Source: Microbacterium hatanonis (GTDB taxonomy: Bacteria > Actinomycetota > Actinomycetes > Actinomycetales > Microbacteriaceae). From it: a DNA stretch of 64,000 nucleotides. The notes under the pieces were generated by a model. The model did no database searches. It had not been told where the DNA came from and saw only the letters and a program-made list of their open reading frames with translations. A program made the position numbers and the translations under genes. The stretch is taken from contig NZ_VRSV01000002.1 of the NCBI RefSeq assembly GCF_008017415.1, positions 496,001 through 560,000 of the forward strand. The letters are read 5' to 3'. Positions 8,656 through 16,324 of the stretch are shown one piece after another (position 1 is the stretch's first letter; the number at the start of each line of letters is the position of its first letter).

Positions 8656-9476
8656 GAGTGCGCCTTCCCGAGCCGGGGGAGGCGTGCTTCGCCCGCCTGA
8701 TGAGCGATGGCCACCACGATGATGGCGACGACGACCAGCACGAGCGACAGCGCCACCGCCGCATCGGGGTCGGTCTCGCGCTGCAGGTAGATCTCCAGCG
8801 GCAGGGTGCGCGTGACCCCCTGCAGCGATCCGGCGAACGTCAGCGTCGCCCCGAACTCGCCCAGCGCTCGCGCGAACGACAGCACCGCGCCCGAGAGCAT
8901 CGCGGGAAGCACGAGGGGCAGCGTGATGCGGCGCAGCACCGTCGTGGGGCGGGCGCCGAGGGTGGCGCCGACCGCCTCGTACCTCGTGCCGGCGGTGCGC
9001 AGCGCGCCCTCGAGGCTGAGCACGAGGAACGGAAGCGCGACGAAGGTCTGAGCCAGGACGACGGCGGTGGTCGAGAAGGCGATCGAGATCCCGAAGACCT
9101 CGAGACTCTGCCCGAGGAGTCCGCGGCGTCCGAAGGTGTACAACAGGGCGATCCCGCCGACGACCGGCGGGAGGACGAGGGGGAGGAGCACCAGCGACCG
9201 GAGGATCTTCTGCCCCCAGAACCGCGTCCGCGCGAGAACCAGCGACATGGGAACGCCGACGATGATGCACAGCGCCGTCGCCGTGAGCGACGTGCGGAGG
9301 CTCAGCCACAGCGCCGCCACCGAAGACTCCGAGGTGACGAGCGGGAGGAACTCCGCCCAGTTCACACGGGAGATCATCGCCGCCAACGGGACCACGACGA
9401 ACGCGGCACCGATGACGGCGATGGCCACGACCCATCCGGGTACCCCCGCGTAGGGGGAGCTTCTCCGAGACGACAT
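8652..9476 (-). CDS. modB: Molybdate ABC transporter permease
   Basis: A 274-aa membrane protein with about six hydrophobic helices and the ABC permease EAA-type loop ([20 protein letters not shown]), followed by [17 protein letters not shown], a strong ModB/CysT-family signature. It forms the channel for molybdate supplied by ModA and powered by ModC. It lies 9 bases after modA and overlaps modC by 4 bases. Confidence 0.92.
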   Translation of the reverse strand: MSSRRSSPYAGVPGWVVAIAVIGAAFVVVPLAAMISRVNWAEFLPLVTSESSVAALWLSLRTSLTATALCIIVGVPMSLVLARTRFWGQKILRSLVLLPLVLPPVVGGIALLYTFGRRGLLGQSLEVFGISIAFSTTAVVLAQTFVALPFLVLSLEGALRTAGTRYEAVGATLGARPTTVLRRITLPLVLPAMLSGAVLSFARALGEFGATLTFAGSLQGVTRTLPLEIYLQRETDPDAAVALSLVLVVVAIIVVAIAHQAGEARLPRLGKAHS

Positions 9477-9485
9477 GAGGGTCGG

Positions 9486-10295
9486 CTACGGCTGCCCGAA
9501 GCCGGCGGCCGACAGCACGTGCTGGCCCACCGAACCGGTGACGAACGCCACGAATGCCGCGGCGACGTCGGGGGCGACGGAGTCCTTGACGACCGCGATG
9601 GGGTAGGTGTTGACCGCCTGGCTCGACTCCGCGAACTCGATGCCCTGCACGGCGTCGCCGGCCGAGATCACGTCGGTGACATACACGAGACCGGCATCGG
9701 CTTCGCCCGAGGTGACCTTGCCGAGCACGTCGGTGACGGAGGACTCCTCGCTCACCGGGATGATGTCGATCCCGGTGGCCGTCTCGACGGTCGCCGTCGC
9801 CGCGCCGCAGGGCACCTGTGCCGCGCAGATCACCGTCTTCACCGCAGGGTCGGCGAGATCGGCGAAGTCCTTCACCCCGGCGGGGTTTCCGGGCGGGACG
9901 GCGATCTCGAGCACGTTCGTCGCGAAATCGACGGGGGCGTCGGACTCGATGAGGCCCGCGTCGGTCAGCTTCGCCATGTTCTTCTCATCGGCCGAGGCGA
10001 AGACGTCGGCGGGCGCGCCCTCGGTGATCTGCGTCACGAGGTCGGAGGAGCCGGCGAAGGTCAGCTCGACGGTCGTGCCCGGATTCGCCGCCTCGAACTC
10101 CGCTGCGAGCTCCGTGAAGGTCGTCTTCAGGGATGCTGCGGCGAAGACGGTGATGGATCCCTCCAGGGTCGCGCCGCTGGTGGAGGAGGAGGGCGACGGG
10201 CCCGACGTCGCCGCGGTCCCCCCGGCGCAGGCGGTGAGAGCGAGCGCCACGGTGACGGCGAGGAGCGTCGATGCGAGCTTCGAGGTGCGGGTCAT
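9486..10295 (-). CDS. modA: Molybdate-binding lipoprotein
   Basis: A 269-aa exported lipoprotein. Signal peptide residues about 1-22 end in the lipobox L-T-A-C, followed by a Ser/Thr/Pro-rich linker. The mature part begins with ITVFAAASLKTTFTELA, the diagnostic ModA N-terminus with the oxyanion-binding Ser residues, and continues with FAGSSDLVTQITEGAPADVFASAD. It captures molybdate (or tungstate) outside the membrane and delivers it to ModB. Start ATG overlaps the stop of the upstream regulator by one base. Confidence 0.93.
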   Translation of the reverse strand: MTRTSKLASTLLAVTVALALTACAGGTAATSGPSPSSSTSGATLEGSITVFAAASLKTTFTELAAEFEAANPGTTVELTFAGSSDLVTQITEGAPADVFASADEKNMAKLTDAGLIESDAPVDFATNVLEIAVPPGNPAGVKDFADLADPAVKTVICAAQVPCGAATATVETATGIDIIPVSEESSVTDVLGKVTSGEADAGLVYVTDVISAGDAVQGIEFAESSQAVNTYPIAVVKDSVAPDVAAAFVAFVTGSVGQHVLSAAGFGQP

Positions 10296-10702
10296 CACGG
10301 GGCCTTCGCTTCGGGGGTCTCGATGATGACCGTGGTGGCCTTCACGACGGCGATCGCGACGGAGCCGGGCTCGAGCGCGAGCTCGCGCACCGCGTCGCTG
10401 CTCATGAGCGAGACGATCCGGTGGGGACCGCACTGCAGTTCCACCTGCGCCATGACGGTGTCCATGCGGATATCGGTCACCACTCCGACGAGTCGGTTGC
10501 GGGCGGATCGTCCGATCTCCGACGGATCGACTGGCAGCACGGCGTTCTTGCGCGCGAGGAGCGCGACCGCGAGGGCGTCGACGACGGTGCGTCCGGACGC
10601 ATCCCGGGTGCTCTCCAGAACACCGACGTCGATCCAGCGCCGGACCGTGTCGTCGCTGACGGCCAGAAACGCGGCGGCGTCCTTGATACGAATTTGCGAC
10701 AT
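10295..10702 (-). CDS. HTH-Mop molybdate-responsive regulator (TOBE domain protein)
   Basis: A 135-aa protein. The N-terminal 50 residues form an excisionase/MerR-like helix-turn-helix (IKDAAAFLAVSDDTVRRWID). The C-terminal 65 residues are a Mop/TOBE domain (RNRLVGVVTDIRMDTVMAQVEL and a second half ending VIIETPEA), which binds molybdate in ModE and molbindins. It is the first gene of the mod operon, coupled to modA by TGATG. I infer a molybdate-sensing repressor of its own operon. A perfect inverted repeat 14 bases before the start is the obvious candidate operator. Start ATG chosen because homology-like sequence begins here. Confidence 0.85.
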   Translation of the reverse strand: MSQIRIKDAAAFLAVSDDTVRRWIDVGVLESTRDASGRTVVDALAVALLARKNAVLPVDPSEIGRSARNRLVGVVTDIRMDTVMAQVELQCGPHRIVSLMSSDAVRELALEPGSVAIAVVKATTVIIETPEAKAP

Positions 10703-10715
10703 GAGAGAGATGTTA

Positions 10716-10733
10716 TTTCCGCAGCAGCGGAAA
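10716..10733 (-). promoter_or_regulatory. Inverted repeat, candidate operator of the mod operon
   Basis: tttccgc (10716-10722) and gcggaaa (10727-10733) are exact inverted arms with a 4-nt centre, 14 bases upstream of the regulator start. Position and symmetry fit a repressor site; a leader hairpin is the alternative. Confidence 0.5.
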
Positions 10734-11385
10734 GAACAGCCCCTGGGCACAGGCGTCGTCAATTCGACCGCCGCGCGGCGACGGGGGCGCGCGCGAAGAT
10801 GCGGGTGGTTGCCCGTGAGGGGGCGCCGAGGCCTCGCGCGGGTGGCCGCACCGCGCGGGGTGACGCATCGGATCGTGGATGTCATTTCTCGCGCAAGGTG
10901 GCACCGTCCGTCGTCGACTCTCACCAAGTGGCACGGATGATTCCGCGGCATTGCCACTCGTCTAACTCGGCCGCGTTCTCACTCGACATGACACTTCCAT
11001 CAAAAGAAAGCACTGGTTGTAGGCTATTTTGATCACAGCGCCTTGGGAGCCGGGTGGCGTGACCGGTGGGGACGGCGGCCCAAGGCCTATGAGCCGTTTA
11101 TGTCCGCGATCTAACCGACTCCCGACCGCTTGGCTCGTATGCGCGCGACCCGCGAACGCGGTCCGATCGACCCCCGTGGCTCCGTCATGCCACCGTTCAC
11201 TGTCTTCTCTATCGCGCTGTTCCGCCGCTGGAATGCTCGCCTGGAGGTGGTCGGCGCAGCGGGCGATTGGCGACCCAGCCCGAGGAAGGTTCTTGCCGAG
11301 CCCCGCGTGCAGCGCTCAACGATCGATCCTCCGAACGAACAACCAGCGGACCAGGCTTCCCGGAACGCTCCCGCAGAGCGCAGTC
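10734..11385. other. Gene-poor stretch between backbone and carbohydrate locus
   Basis: About 650 bases without a frame that resembles a protein. Composition is more mixed than in the flanking genes, with AT-rich patches around 10980-11035. I see no transposase remnant, no tRNA and no clear terminator. It marks the left border of the 32-kb sugar locus and is the place to look for an old integration scar. Confidence 0.5.
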
Positions 11386-12141
11386 TTATCGCGCGACGGG
11401 TCGGATACGCAGGTTCCTCACACCGCCGTCCACAGCGAGATCAGTGCCCGTGATGGAACCTGATGCGGGGTCCGCGAGGAACACGATGGCCGCGGCCACT
11501 TCATTGGGCTGCACCATGCGACCGGTTGCTTGACGGGCGTCCAGTGCGGCGCGTTCGGTGACCGGATCCGGGAAGCTGTTGAGCATCCGTTGGACAAATG
11601 GAGTGTCCACGGTGCCGGGGCTCACGCAATTGACTCGGATGCCTTCGCGCACGTGGTCGGTCGCCATCGCCATGGTCAGGGCGTAGACGGCGCCCTTCGA
11701 CGCGCTGTAGAGGGCGCGCTGGGGGAGTCCTGACAGCGCAGCGATCGAGCAGACGTTGATGACGCTTGCAGCGGGCGAGCGCCGCAGCAGGGGGAGGGCG
11801 GCAGCCGTCACGCGGGCGACGCCGACGATGTTGATGTCGAGGACTCGTGCCCACTCGGCGTCGTCGTTGTCGGCAACGGTGCCGACGGCACTGATCCCCG
11901 CGTTGTTCACCAAGATGTCGAGGCCACCGAAGAGCCGGTCGATCTCCGCGACCGCGGTGTCCACGGAAGACCGGTCGGAGACGTCGCAGACGAGCCCGGT
12001 GATGTCATCGGGAAGGTCGTCGATCGCCAGATCGAGAACGACGACCCGCGCGCCTCTGCTCCGGAAGTGTCGTGCGGTCGCCAATCCGATTCCGGATGCT
12101 CCGCCCGTGACGGCCACCACCAGCTCAGAGAAATCGTCCAT
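11386..12141 (-). CDS. SDR dehydrogenase, probable 2-keto-3-deoxy-L-fuconate dehydrogenase
   Basis: A 251-aa classical short-chain dehydrogenase: cofactor motif T-G-G-A-S-G-I-G near the N-terminus with an Asp after the second strand (VVLDLA, NAD preference), NNAG, catalytic Ser (NVCSIAALSG) and Y-S-A-S-K, and a C-terminal G-T-D-L-A-V-D-G-G. It is the last gene of an operon holding all other steps of the non-phosphorylative L-fucose route, where an SDR oxidises 2-keto-3-deoxy-L-fuconate to the 2,4-diketo acid. That role is assigned from context. It lies 31 bases after the FAH hydrolase gene whose substrate it would make. Confidence 0.82.
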   Translation of the reverse strand: MDDFSELVVAVTGGASGIGLATARHFRSRGARVVVLDLAIDDLPDDITGLVCDVSDRSSVDTAVAEIDRLFGGLDILVNNAGISAVGTVADNDDAEWARVLDINIVGVARVTAAALPLLRRSPAASVINVCSIAALSGLPQRALYSASKGAVYALTMAMATDHVREGIRVNCVSPGTVDTPFVQRMLNSFPDPVTERAALDARQATGRMVQPNEVAAAIVFLADPASGSITGTDLAVDGGVRNLRIRPVAR

Positions 12142-12172
12142 CGTGTTGCTCCGTGGGTTCAGGGGTGGAAAT

Positions 12173-13021
12173 TCAGGCATCGACGAAGCGCTGTCGGGCG
12201 GTGCCGAGACCATCGATCGACAGCTCGACGACGTCGTCCGCGCGCAAGTACGGCGTGCCGGGCAAACCAAGAGCGACGCCCGCCGGGGTCCCCGTATTGA
12301 TGAGGTCTCCTGGACGAAGCACCATGAACTGACTGAGGTACCACACGACGTGATCGACCGCGAAGAGCATGTCGGCTGTGGTGCCGCGCTGACGTCCGAC
12401 ACCGTTCACGGAGAGCGTCAGCGCAAGGTTCTGCACATCGGTGATCTCGTCGGGTGTGCTGAGCCAGGGACCGAGCGGATTGAACGTTTCGCAGCTCTTG
12501 CCCTTGTCCCATTGCCCCCCGCGCTCGAGCTGGAACTCGCGTTCGGAGACATCGTGGGAGAGCACGAAACCCGCGATGTATGCGCTCGCGGTGGCCGACG
12601 ACTCCAGGTACCGGGCGGTCTTCCCGATGACGACACCGAGCTCGACCTCCCAGTCGGTCTTGGTGGATCCTCGCGGCACCAGGACGTCGTCGTACGGTCC
12701 GACGATCGTCGACGGATCCTTCATAAACACCACGGGCTCAGTCGGAAGGGTGGCGCCCGTCTCCGCCGCGTGGTCCCTGTAGTTCAGACCGATGCACACG
12801 ATCTTGCCCGGCTGAGCGATCGGCGGTGCCACGCGGTGGCCGTCGACGTCGAGCGGCTTCAGCTCGCCCTGCTGCAGCGCCGTTCGCGTCGCCGCGACAC
12901 CTTCGCCGGAGAGGAACGCGCCGTCGATGTCTGCCGTCAGCGGGGAGAGATCGAAGTGGGTGCCGTCGTGCTGCAGCACCGGTGTTTCGCGCCCTGGCTG
13001 GCCGATTCGGAGAAACTTCAT
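12173..13021 (-). CDS. FAH-family hydrolase, probable 2,4-diketo-3-deoxy-L-fuconate hydrolase
   Basis: A 282-aa protein of the fumarylacetoacetate hydrolase family: GKIVCIGLNYRDHA lead-in, metal-binding acidic cluster E-V-E-L-G-V-V-I-G, and the GDLINTGTPAGV loop. In Xanthomonas-type L-fucose catabolism an enzyme of this family splits 2,4-diketo-3-deoxy-L-fuconate into pyruvate and L-lactate. The neighbouring dehydratase, lactonase and SDR supply that substrate here. ATG start overlaps the fuconolactonase stop (ATGA). Length is normal for the family. Confidence 0.85.
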   Translation of the reverse strand: MKFLRIGQPGRETPVLQHDGTHFDLSPLTADIDGAFLSGEGVAATRTALQQGELKPLDVDGHRVAPPIAQPGKIVCIGLNYRDHAAETGATLPTEPVVFMKDPSTIVGPYDDVLVPRGSTKTDWEVELGVVIGKTARYLESSATASAYIAGFVLSHDVSEREFQLERGGQWDKGKSCETFNPLGPWLSTPDEITDVQNLALTLSVNGVGRQRGTTADMLFAVDHVVWYLSQFMVLRPGDLINTGTPAGVALGLPGTPYLRADDVVELSIDGLGTARQRFVDA

Positions 13022-13995
13022 GCGGTTCGCTTTCTTGATGGTGGGGACATGGTGTCGTGGGATGCTGCGTCCGGGAGGTTCCTCGCAGCTTTGGAGTGAG
13101 CGGCGGCCGTCGCAAGCAGATGCTGGTCTAACCGATAAAACGATCGAGCGGTCTCTCCGCGCACGAGTGTGCGGTCATCTGCCGCGCGCTCGCCGAGTAG
13201 CGCCTCCCATGCCGCCCAGACCCGGTGATATCCCCCCGCGCGGATGCTGACGGGCCAGTCGCCGCCGACCATCAGACGCTCTGCCCCGAAGACCGTGAAC
13301 GCGTGGTCCACGAGGGGGCGGAGGTCGTCGATACTCCACTGTGAAGGGTCTCGCTCGAGAGGGTAGAGCCCGGACAGCTTTCCGTAGACGTTGGGAAATG
13401 CCGCGGCTCGGGCAAGGGACTCGCACCAGATTTGGCGGTCACCTCCGCCGATCGGCGGCTTGCCCAGGTGGTCGATGACGATGCGAAGCCCTGGGTAGCG
13501 CTCCGCCAGGACCGGAACGTGCTCGAGATGGCGGGGTAGTTCGGCGACATAGTCGAAGGTCAGGCCGCGCCGCTCGAGCTCGGCGAGTCCACGACCGACA
13601 TCTGGTCGGAGGATCCAGTCGGGGTCCGGGATGTTGTGAATCATGTTTCGCACGCCGACGACGCGGGAGTCGGTCGCCAGCACATCGAGTCGGCCGCGAG
13701 CTCTCTCTACTTCATGCAGAGGCGCATAGGCGACGATGGCGACGACTTCGGGATGCTCGTCGGCGGTCGCGCGCATCAGCTCGGTGTCTTCGTCGTTGTC
13801 CGCCGCTTGCACGAGCACGACAGCATCCACCCCTGCTGCATCGAGGTCGTCCGCTACCTCCTCAAGATCGATCCGGCGGTTGAGGGGGGCGAGTTCATCG
13901 GTGAGCCAGTCGTAGCGTGCACGGTGGGGGTCCCAGAGGTGCAGGTGCGCGTCGACGACGACAGAACCGGTCAATCCTTTTCTCCACCCGAACAT
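13018..13995 (-). CDS. Amidohydrolase family protein, probable L-fuconolactonase
   Basis: About 325 aa, COG3618-type amidohydrolase. The N-terminal [11 protein letters not shown] carries the metal-site His pair; IDHLGKPP and the late G-G-D-W-P-V complete the family signature. These enzymes hydrolyse sugar lactones such as L-fucono-1,5-lactone. The start is uncertain: ATG 13995 overlaps the dehydratase by 25 bases, while a TTG at 13974 overlaps its stop exactly but has a ribosome site too close. The last roughly 35 residues form a polar tail beyond the usual family end and overlap the FAH start. Confidence 0.82.
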   Translation of the reverse strand: MFGWRKGLTGSVVVDAHLHLWDPHRARYDWLTDELAPLNRRIDLEEVADDLDAAGVDAVVLVQAADNDEDTELMRATADEHPEVVAIVAYAPLHEVERARGRLDVLATDSRVVGVRNMIHNIPDPDWILRPDVGRGLAELERRGLTFDYVAELPRHLEHVPVLAERYPGLRIVIDHLGKPPIGGGDRQIWCESLARAAAFPNVYGKLSGLYPLERDPSQWSIDDLRPLVDHAFTVFGAERLMVGGDWPVSIRAGGYHRVWAAWEALLGERAADDRTLVRGETARSFYRLDQHLLATAAAHSKAARNLPDAASHDTMSPPSRKRTA

Positions 13996-15326
13996 GCGCG
14001 CTCGGAGGGCGTCGAGGCCTGGGAGCCGCCGGCGTCCCGCCAGTAGCCGCCGTCGGGGTACCGGTAGCGCGCGAGAGACTCCTCGTGCATCTGCGCGCTG
14101 TATCCGGGAGCGGTCGGAAGGACATACCCTCCGCGGCGGACGATACACGGATCGACGAAGTGCTCGTGGAGATGATCGACGTACTCGGTGACACGATTCT
14201 CCAGAGTTCCCGAGACCGCCACATAGTCGAAGATCGAGAGGTGCTGTACCAGTTCGCACAATCCGACGCCTCCCGCATGCGGGCAGACCGGGACGCCGAA
14301 CTTCTTGGCCATGAGGTAGACCGCGAGGATCTCGTTGATACTCGCTAGTCTCGCGGAGTCGAGCTGACAGAAATCGAGCGCCTCGGCTTGGAACATCTGC
14401 TTGAACAGCACGCGGTTCATTCCGTGCTCGCCTGTCGCCACCCCGATCGGGGCGACAGCGCGCCTGATTGTTGCGTGGCCGAGCACGTCGTCGGGGCTCG
14501 TGGGTTCTTCGATCCAAAGGGGGCGGAACTCTGCGAGCGCGGTGACCCACTCGATGGCTTCCGGCACATCCCACACCTGATTGGCGTCGATCATGAGCGC
14601 CACGTCGGGGCCGATGACCTCGCGCGCGATCCGAAGGCGGCGGATGTCGTCGTCGAGGTTGGCTCCGACCTTGAGCTTGATGTGACGGTAACCCGCGTCG
14701 AGAGCCTCCTGGCAGAGTCGGCGCAGCTTCTCATCGGAGTACCCGAGCCACCCCGCGCTGGTCGTGTAGCAGGGGTATCCCGAGCTCTCGAGCTCGGCGA
14801 TGCGCTGGGCGCGGCCAGGCATCATCTCGCGAAGGAGGCCGATCGCCTCGTCTCGGGTGAGCACATCCGACAGATACTGCAAGTCGGCGACGTCGGCGAG
14901 CTGCTCGGGCGACATCTCGGAGAGCAGACGCCACAGGGGGCGACCCGCCACGCGCGCCGCCAGATCCCAGACCGCGTTCATCACGGCGGCCATCGCGAGA
15001 TGCTCCACACCCTTCTCCGGACCGAGCCAGCGCATCTGTGAGTCCGACTTCAGCGTGCGATAGACAGCGCCCAGGTCACCGACGACGTCGGCGACATCGA
15101 GGCCGACCAGCGGCTGTGCCCGACGGTCGCAGGCGAGGGAGACGATGTCATTACCTCGGCCGATGGTGAAGGTGAAGCCGTACCCGGCGAGCTCGGGATC
15201 ATCGGTCCGGAGGATGACGTATGCCGCCGAGTAGTCGCCGTCCTTGTTCATGGCGTCGGAGCCGTCCATGCTGAGCGAAGTGGGGAAGCGGACGTCCAGG
15301 ACGTCGACGCCGGTGATGATGGTCAT
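13971..15326 (-). CDS. L-fuconate dehydratase (enolase superfamily)
   Basis: A 451-aa enolase-superfamily protein close to Xanthomonas FucD and human ENOSF1 in motif layout. The N-terminus has [20 protein letters not shown]. The catalytic K-L-K is at 217-219, metal ligands D247, E273 and E300, an Asn at 249, and CPHAGGVGL with His350. The Lys219/His350 pair corresponds to the acid-base pair described for FucD. It dehydrates L-fuconate to 2-keto-3-deoxy-L-fuconate. Start ATG overlaps the upstream aldo/keto reductase stop by one base (TAATG). This is the strongest single indicator that the operon degrades L-fucose (or a stereochemically similar 6-deoxy or pentose sugar). Confidence 0.92.
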   Translation of the reverse strand: MTIITGVDVLDVRFPTSLSMDGSDAMNKDGDYSAAYVILRTDDPELAGYGFTFTIGRGNDIVSLACDRRAQPLVGLDVADVVGDLGAVYRTLKSDSQMRWLGPEKGVEHLAMAAVMNAVWDLAARVAGRPLWRLLSEMSPEQLADVADLQYLSDVLTRDEAIGLLREMMPGRAQRIAELESSGYPCYTTSAGWLGYSDEKLRRLCQEALDAGYRHIKLKVGANLDDDIRRLRIAREVIGPDVALMIDANQVWDVPEAIEWVTALAEFRPLWIEEPTSPDDVLGHATIRRAVAPIGVATGEHGMNRVLFKQMFQAEALDFCQLDSARLASINEILAVYLMAKKFGVPVCPHAGGVGLCELVQHLSIFDYVAVSGTLENRVTEYVDHLHEHFVDPCIVRRGGYVLPTAPGYSAQMHEESLARYRYPDGGYWRDAGGSQASTPSERACSGGEKD

Positions 15327-16324
15327 TACTCTCCTGGTGCGGTGGTGAGGGATCCCTCGCGCAGTAGTCCCTCGTCGAGGAGAGTGCGCCAGAGATCGTC
15401 GGGAACAGTTGCGGCAGCGCGATCCGCGGTGGCCTGAGCCTGGGCGCCGTTTCGAGCACCGACCACCACAGACACGACGGCGGAGTGCAGGCGTGGAAAG
15501 GCGACTGCCGCTTCAGGCAGTGAGACGCCGAACGTCTCGCAGATGTCGGCGATGCGGTGAGCTCGGGCGAGGAGGTCGGCGGGTGCGTCGGCGTAGTCGA
15601 ACTTCGCATCGCGGGGCGGCCGGGGGGCAGACAGGACGCCGGAGTTGTAGACGCCTGCAGCCACAATGCCGACGTCTCTGTCGCGTGCGGCGGGGAGCAG
15701 GTCCTCCAGCGCACTCTGATCGAGCAGCGTGAAGCGTCCGGCGATCATCACGAGGTCGATATCGGTCTCGCGGACGAACCGCGAGGCGAGGGCGCTGTGG
15801 TTCACGCCTACGCCGATAGCACGCAGCACACCCTGTTCGCGCAGTTCTTCAAGAGCGGGTATCGCTTCGTGCAGAGCTTGGTCGGCGAAGTCGTCGGGGT
15901 CATGCACGTAGGCGATGTCGATTCGAGAGAGACCGAGGCGGGCGAGGCTCGCGTCGATTGAGCGTCGGATACCGTCACGGCTGAAGTCCCATTCGCGCCG
16001 AGTCGCGGCGGGCACGTCGAAGCCCTGGTCGTCGCGGCGCGTTGCGCCGTCGGGGTTGTCGATCAAGAGGCGGCCGACCTTCGTCGAGAGCGCGAACTGG
16101 TCTCGAGGGCGGCCGGCGAGGAAGCGGCCGGCCCGCTGTTCAGACAGTCCGAGACCGTAGTGAGGGGCGGTGTCGAAGTACCGGATGCCGGCGCCCCACG
16201 CTGTGTCGATCGCGCTGGACGCTTCCTCCTCCGTCGTTTCTCGGTAGAGGTTTCCCAGCTGAGCGAGCCCCAGTCCCAGCGGGGGGAGCCGATCGACGCA
16301 GTGTCGTGCACGCGGCTCGCTCAT
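15326..16324 (-). CDS. Aldo/keto reductase, probable L-fucose (D-threo-aldose) 1-dehydrogenase
   Basis: A 332-aa aldo/keto reductase: [16 protein letters not shown] start, catalytic Asp-Tyr in [13 protein letters not shown], Lys in LSTKVGR, His in YVHDPDD. These features match the D-threo-aldose 1-dehydrogenase/pyridoxal dehydrogenase branch, which oxidises L-fucose to its lactone. It stands directly before the fuconate dehydratase and lactonase genes. ATG overlaps the stop of the BNR_4 gene (ATGA), so translation of a secreted protein and a cytosolic dehydrogenase is coupled. Substrate is assigned from family branch plus context. Confidence 0.85.
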   Translation of the reverse strand: MSEPRARHCVDRLPPLGLGLAQLGNLYRETTEEEASSAIDTAWGAGIRYFDTAPHYGLGLSEQRAGRFLAGRPRDQFALSTKVGRLLIDNPDGATRRDDQGFDVPAATRREWDFSRDGIRRSIDASLARLGLSRIDIAYVHDPDDFADQALHEAIPALEELREQGVLRAIGVGVNHSALASRFVRETDIDLVMIAGRFTLLDQSALEDLLPAARDRDVGIVAAGVYNSGVLSAPRPPRDAKFDYADAPADLLARAHRIADICETFGVSLPEAAVAFPRLHSAVVSVVVGARNGAQAQATADRAAATVPDDLWRTLLDEGLLREGSLTTAPGE

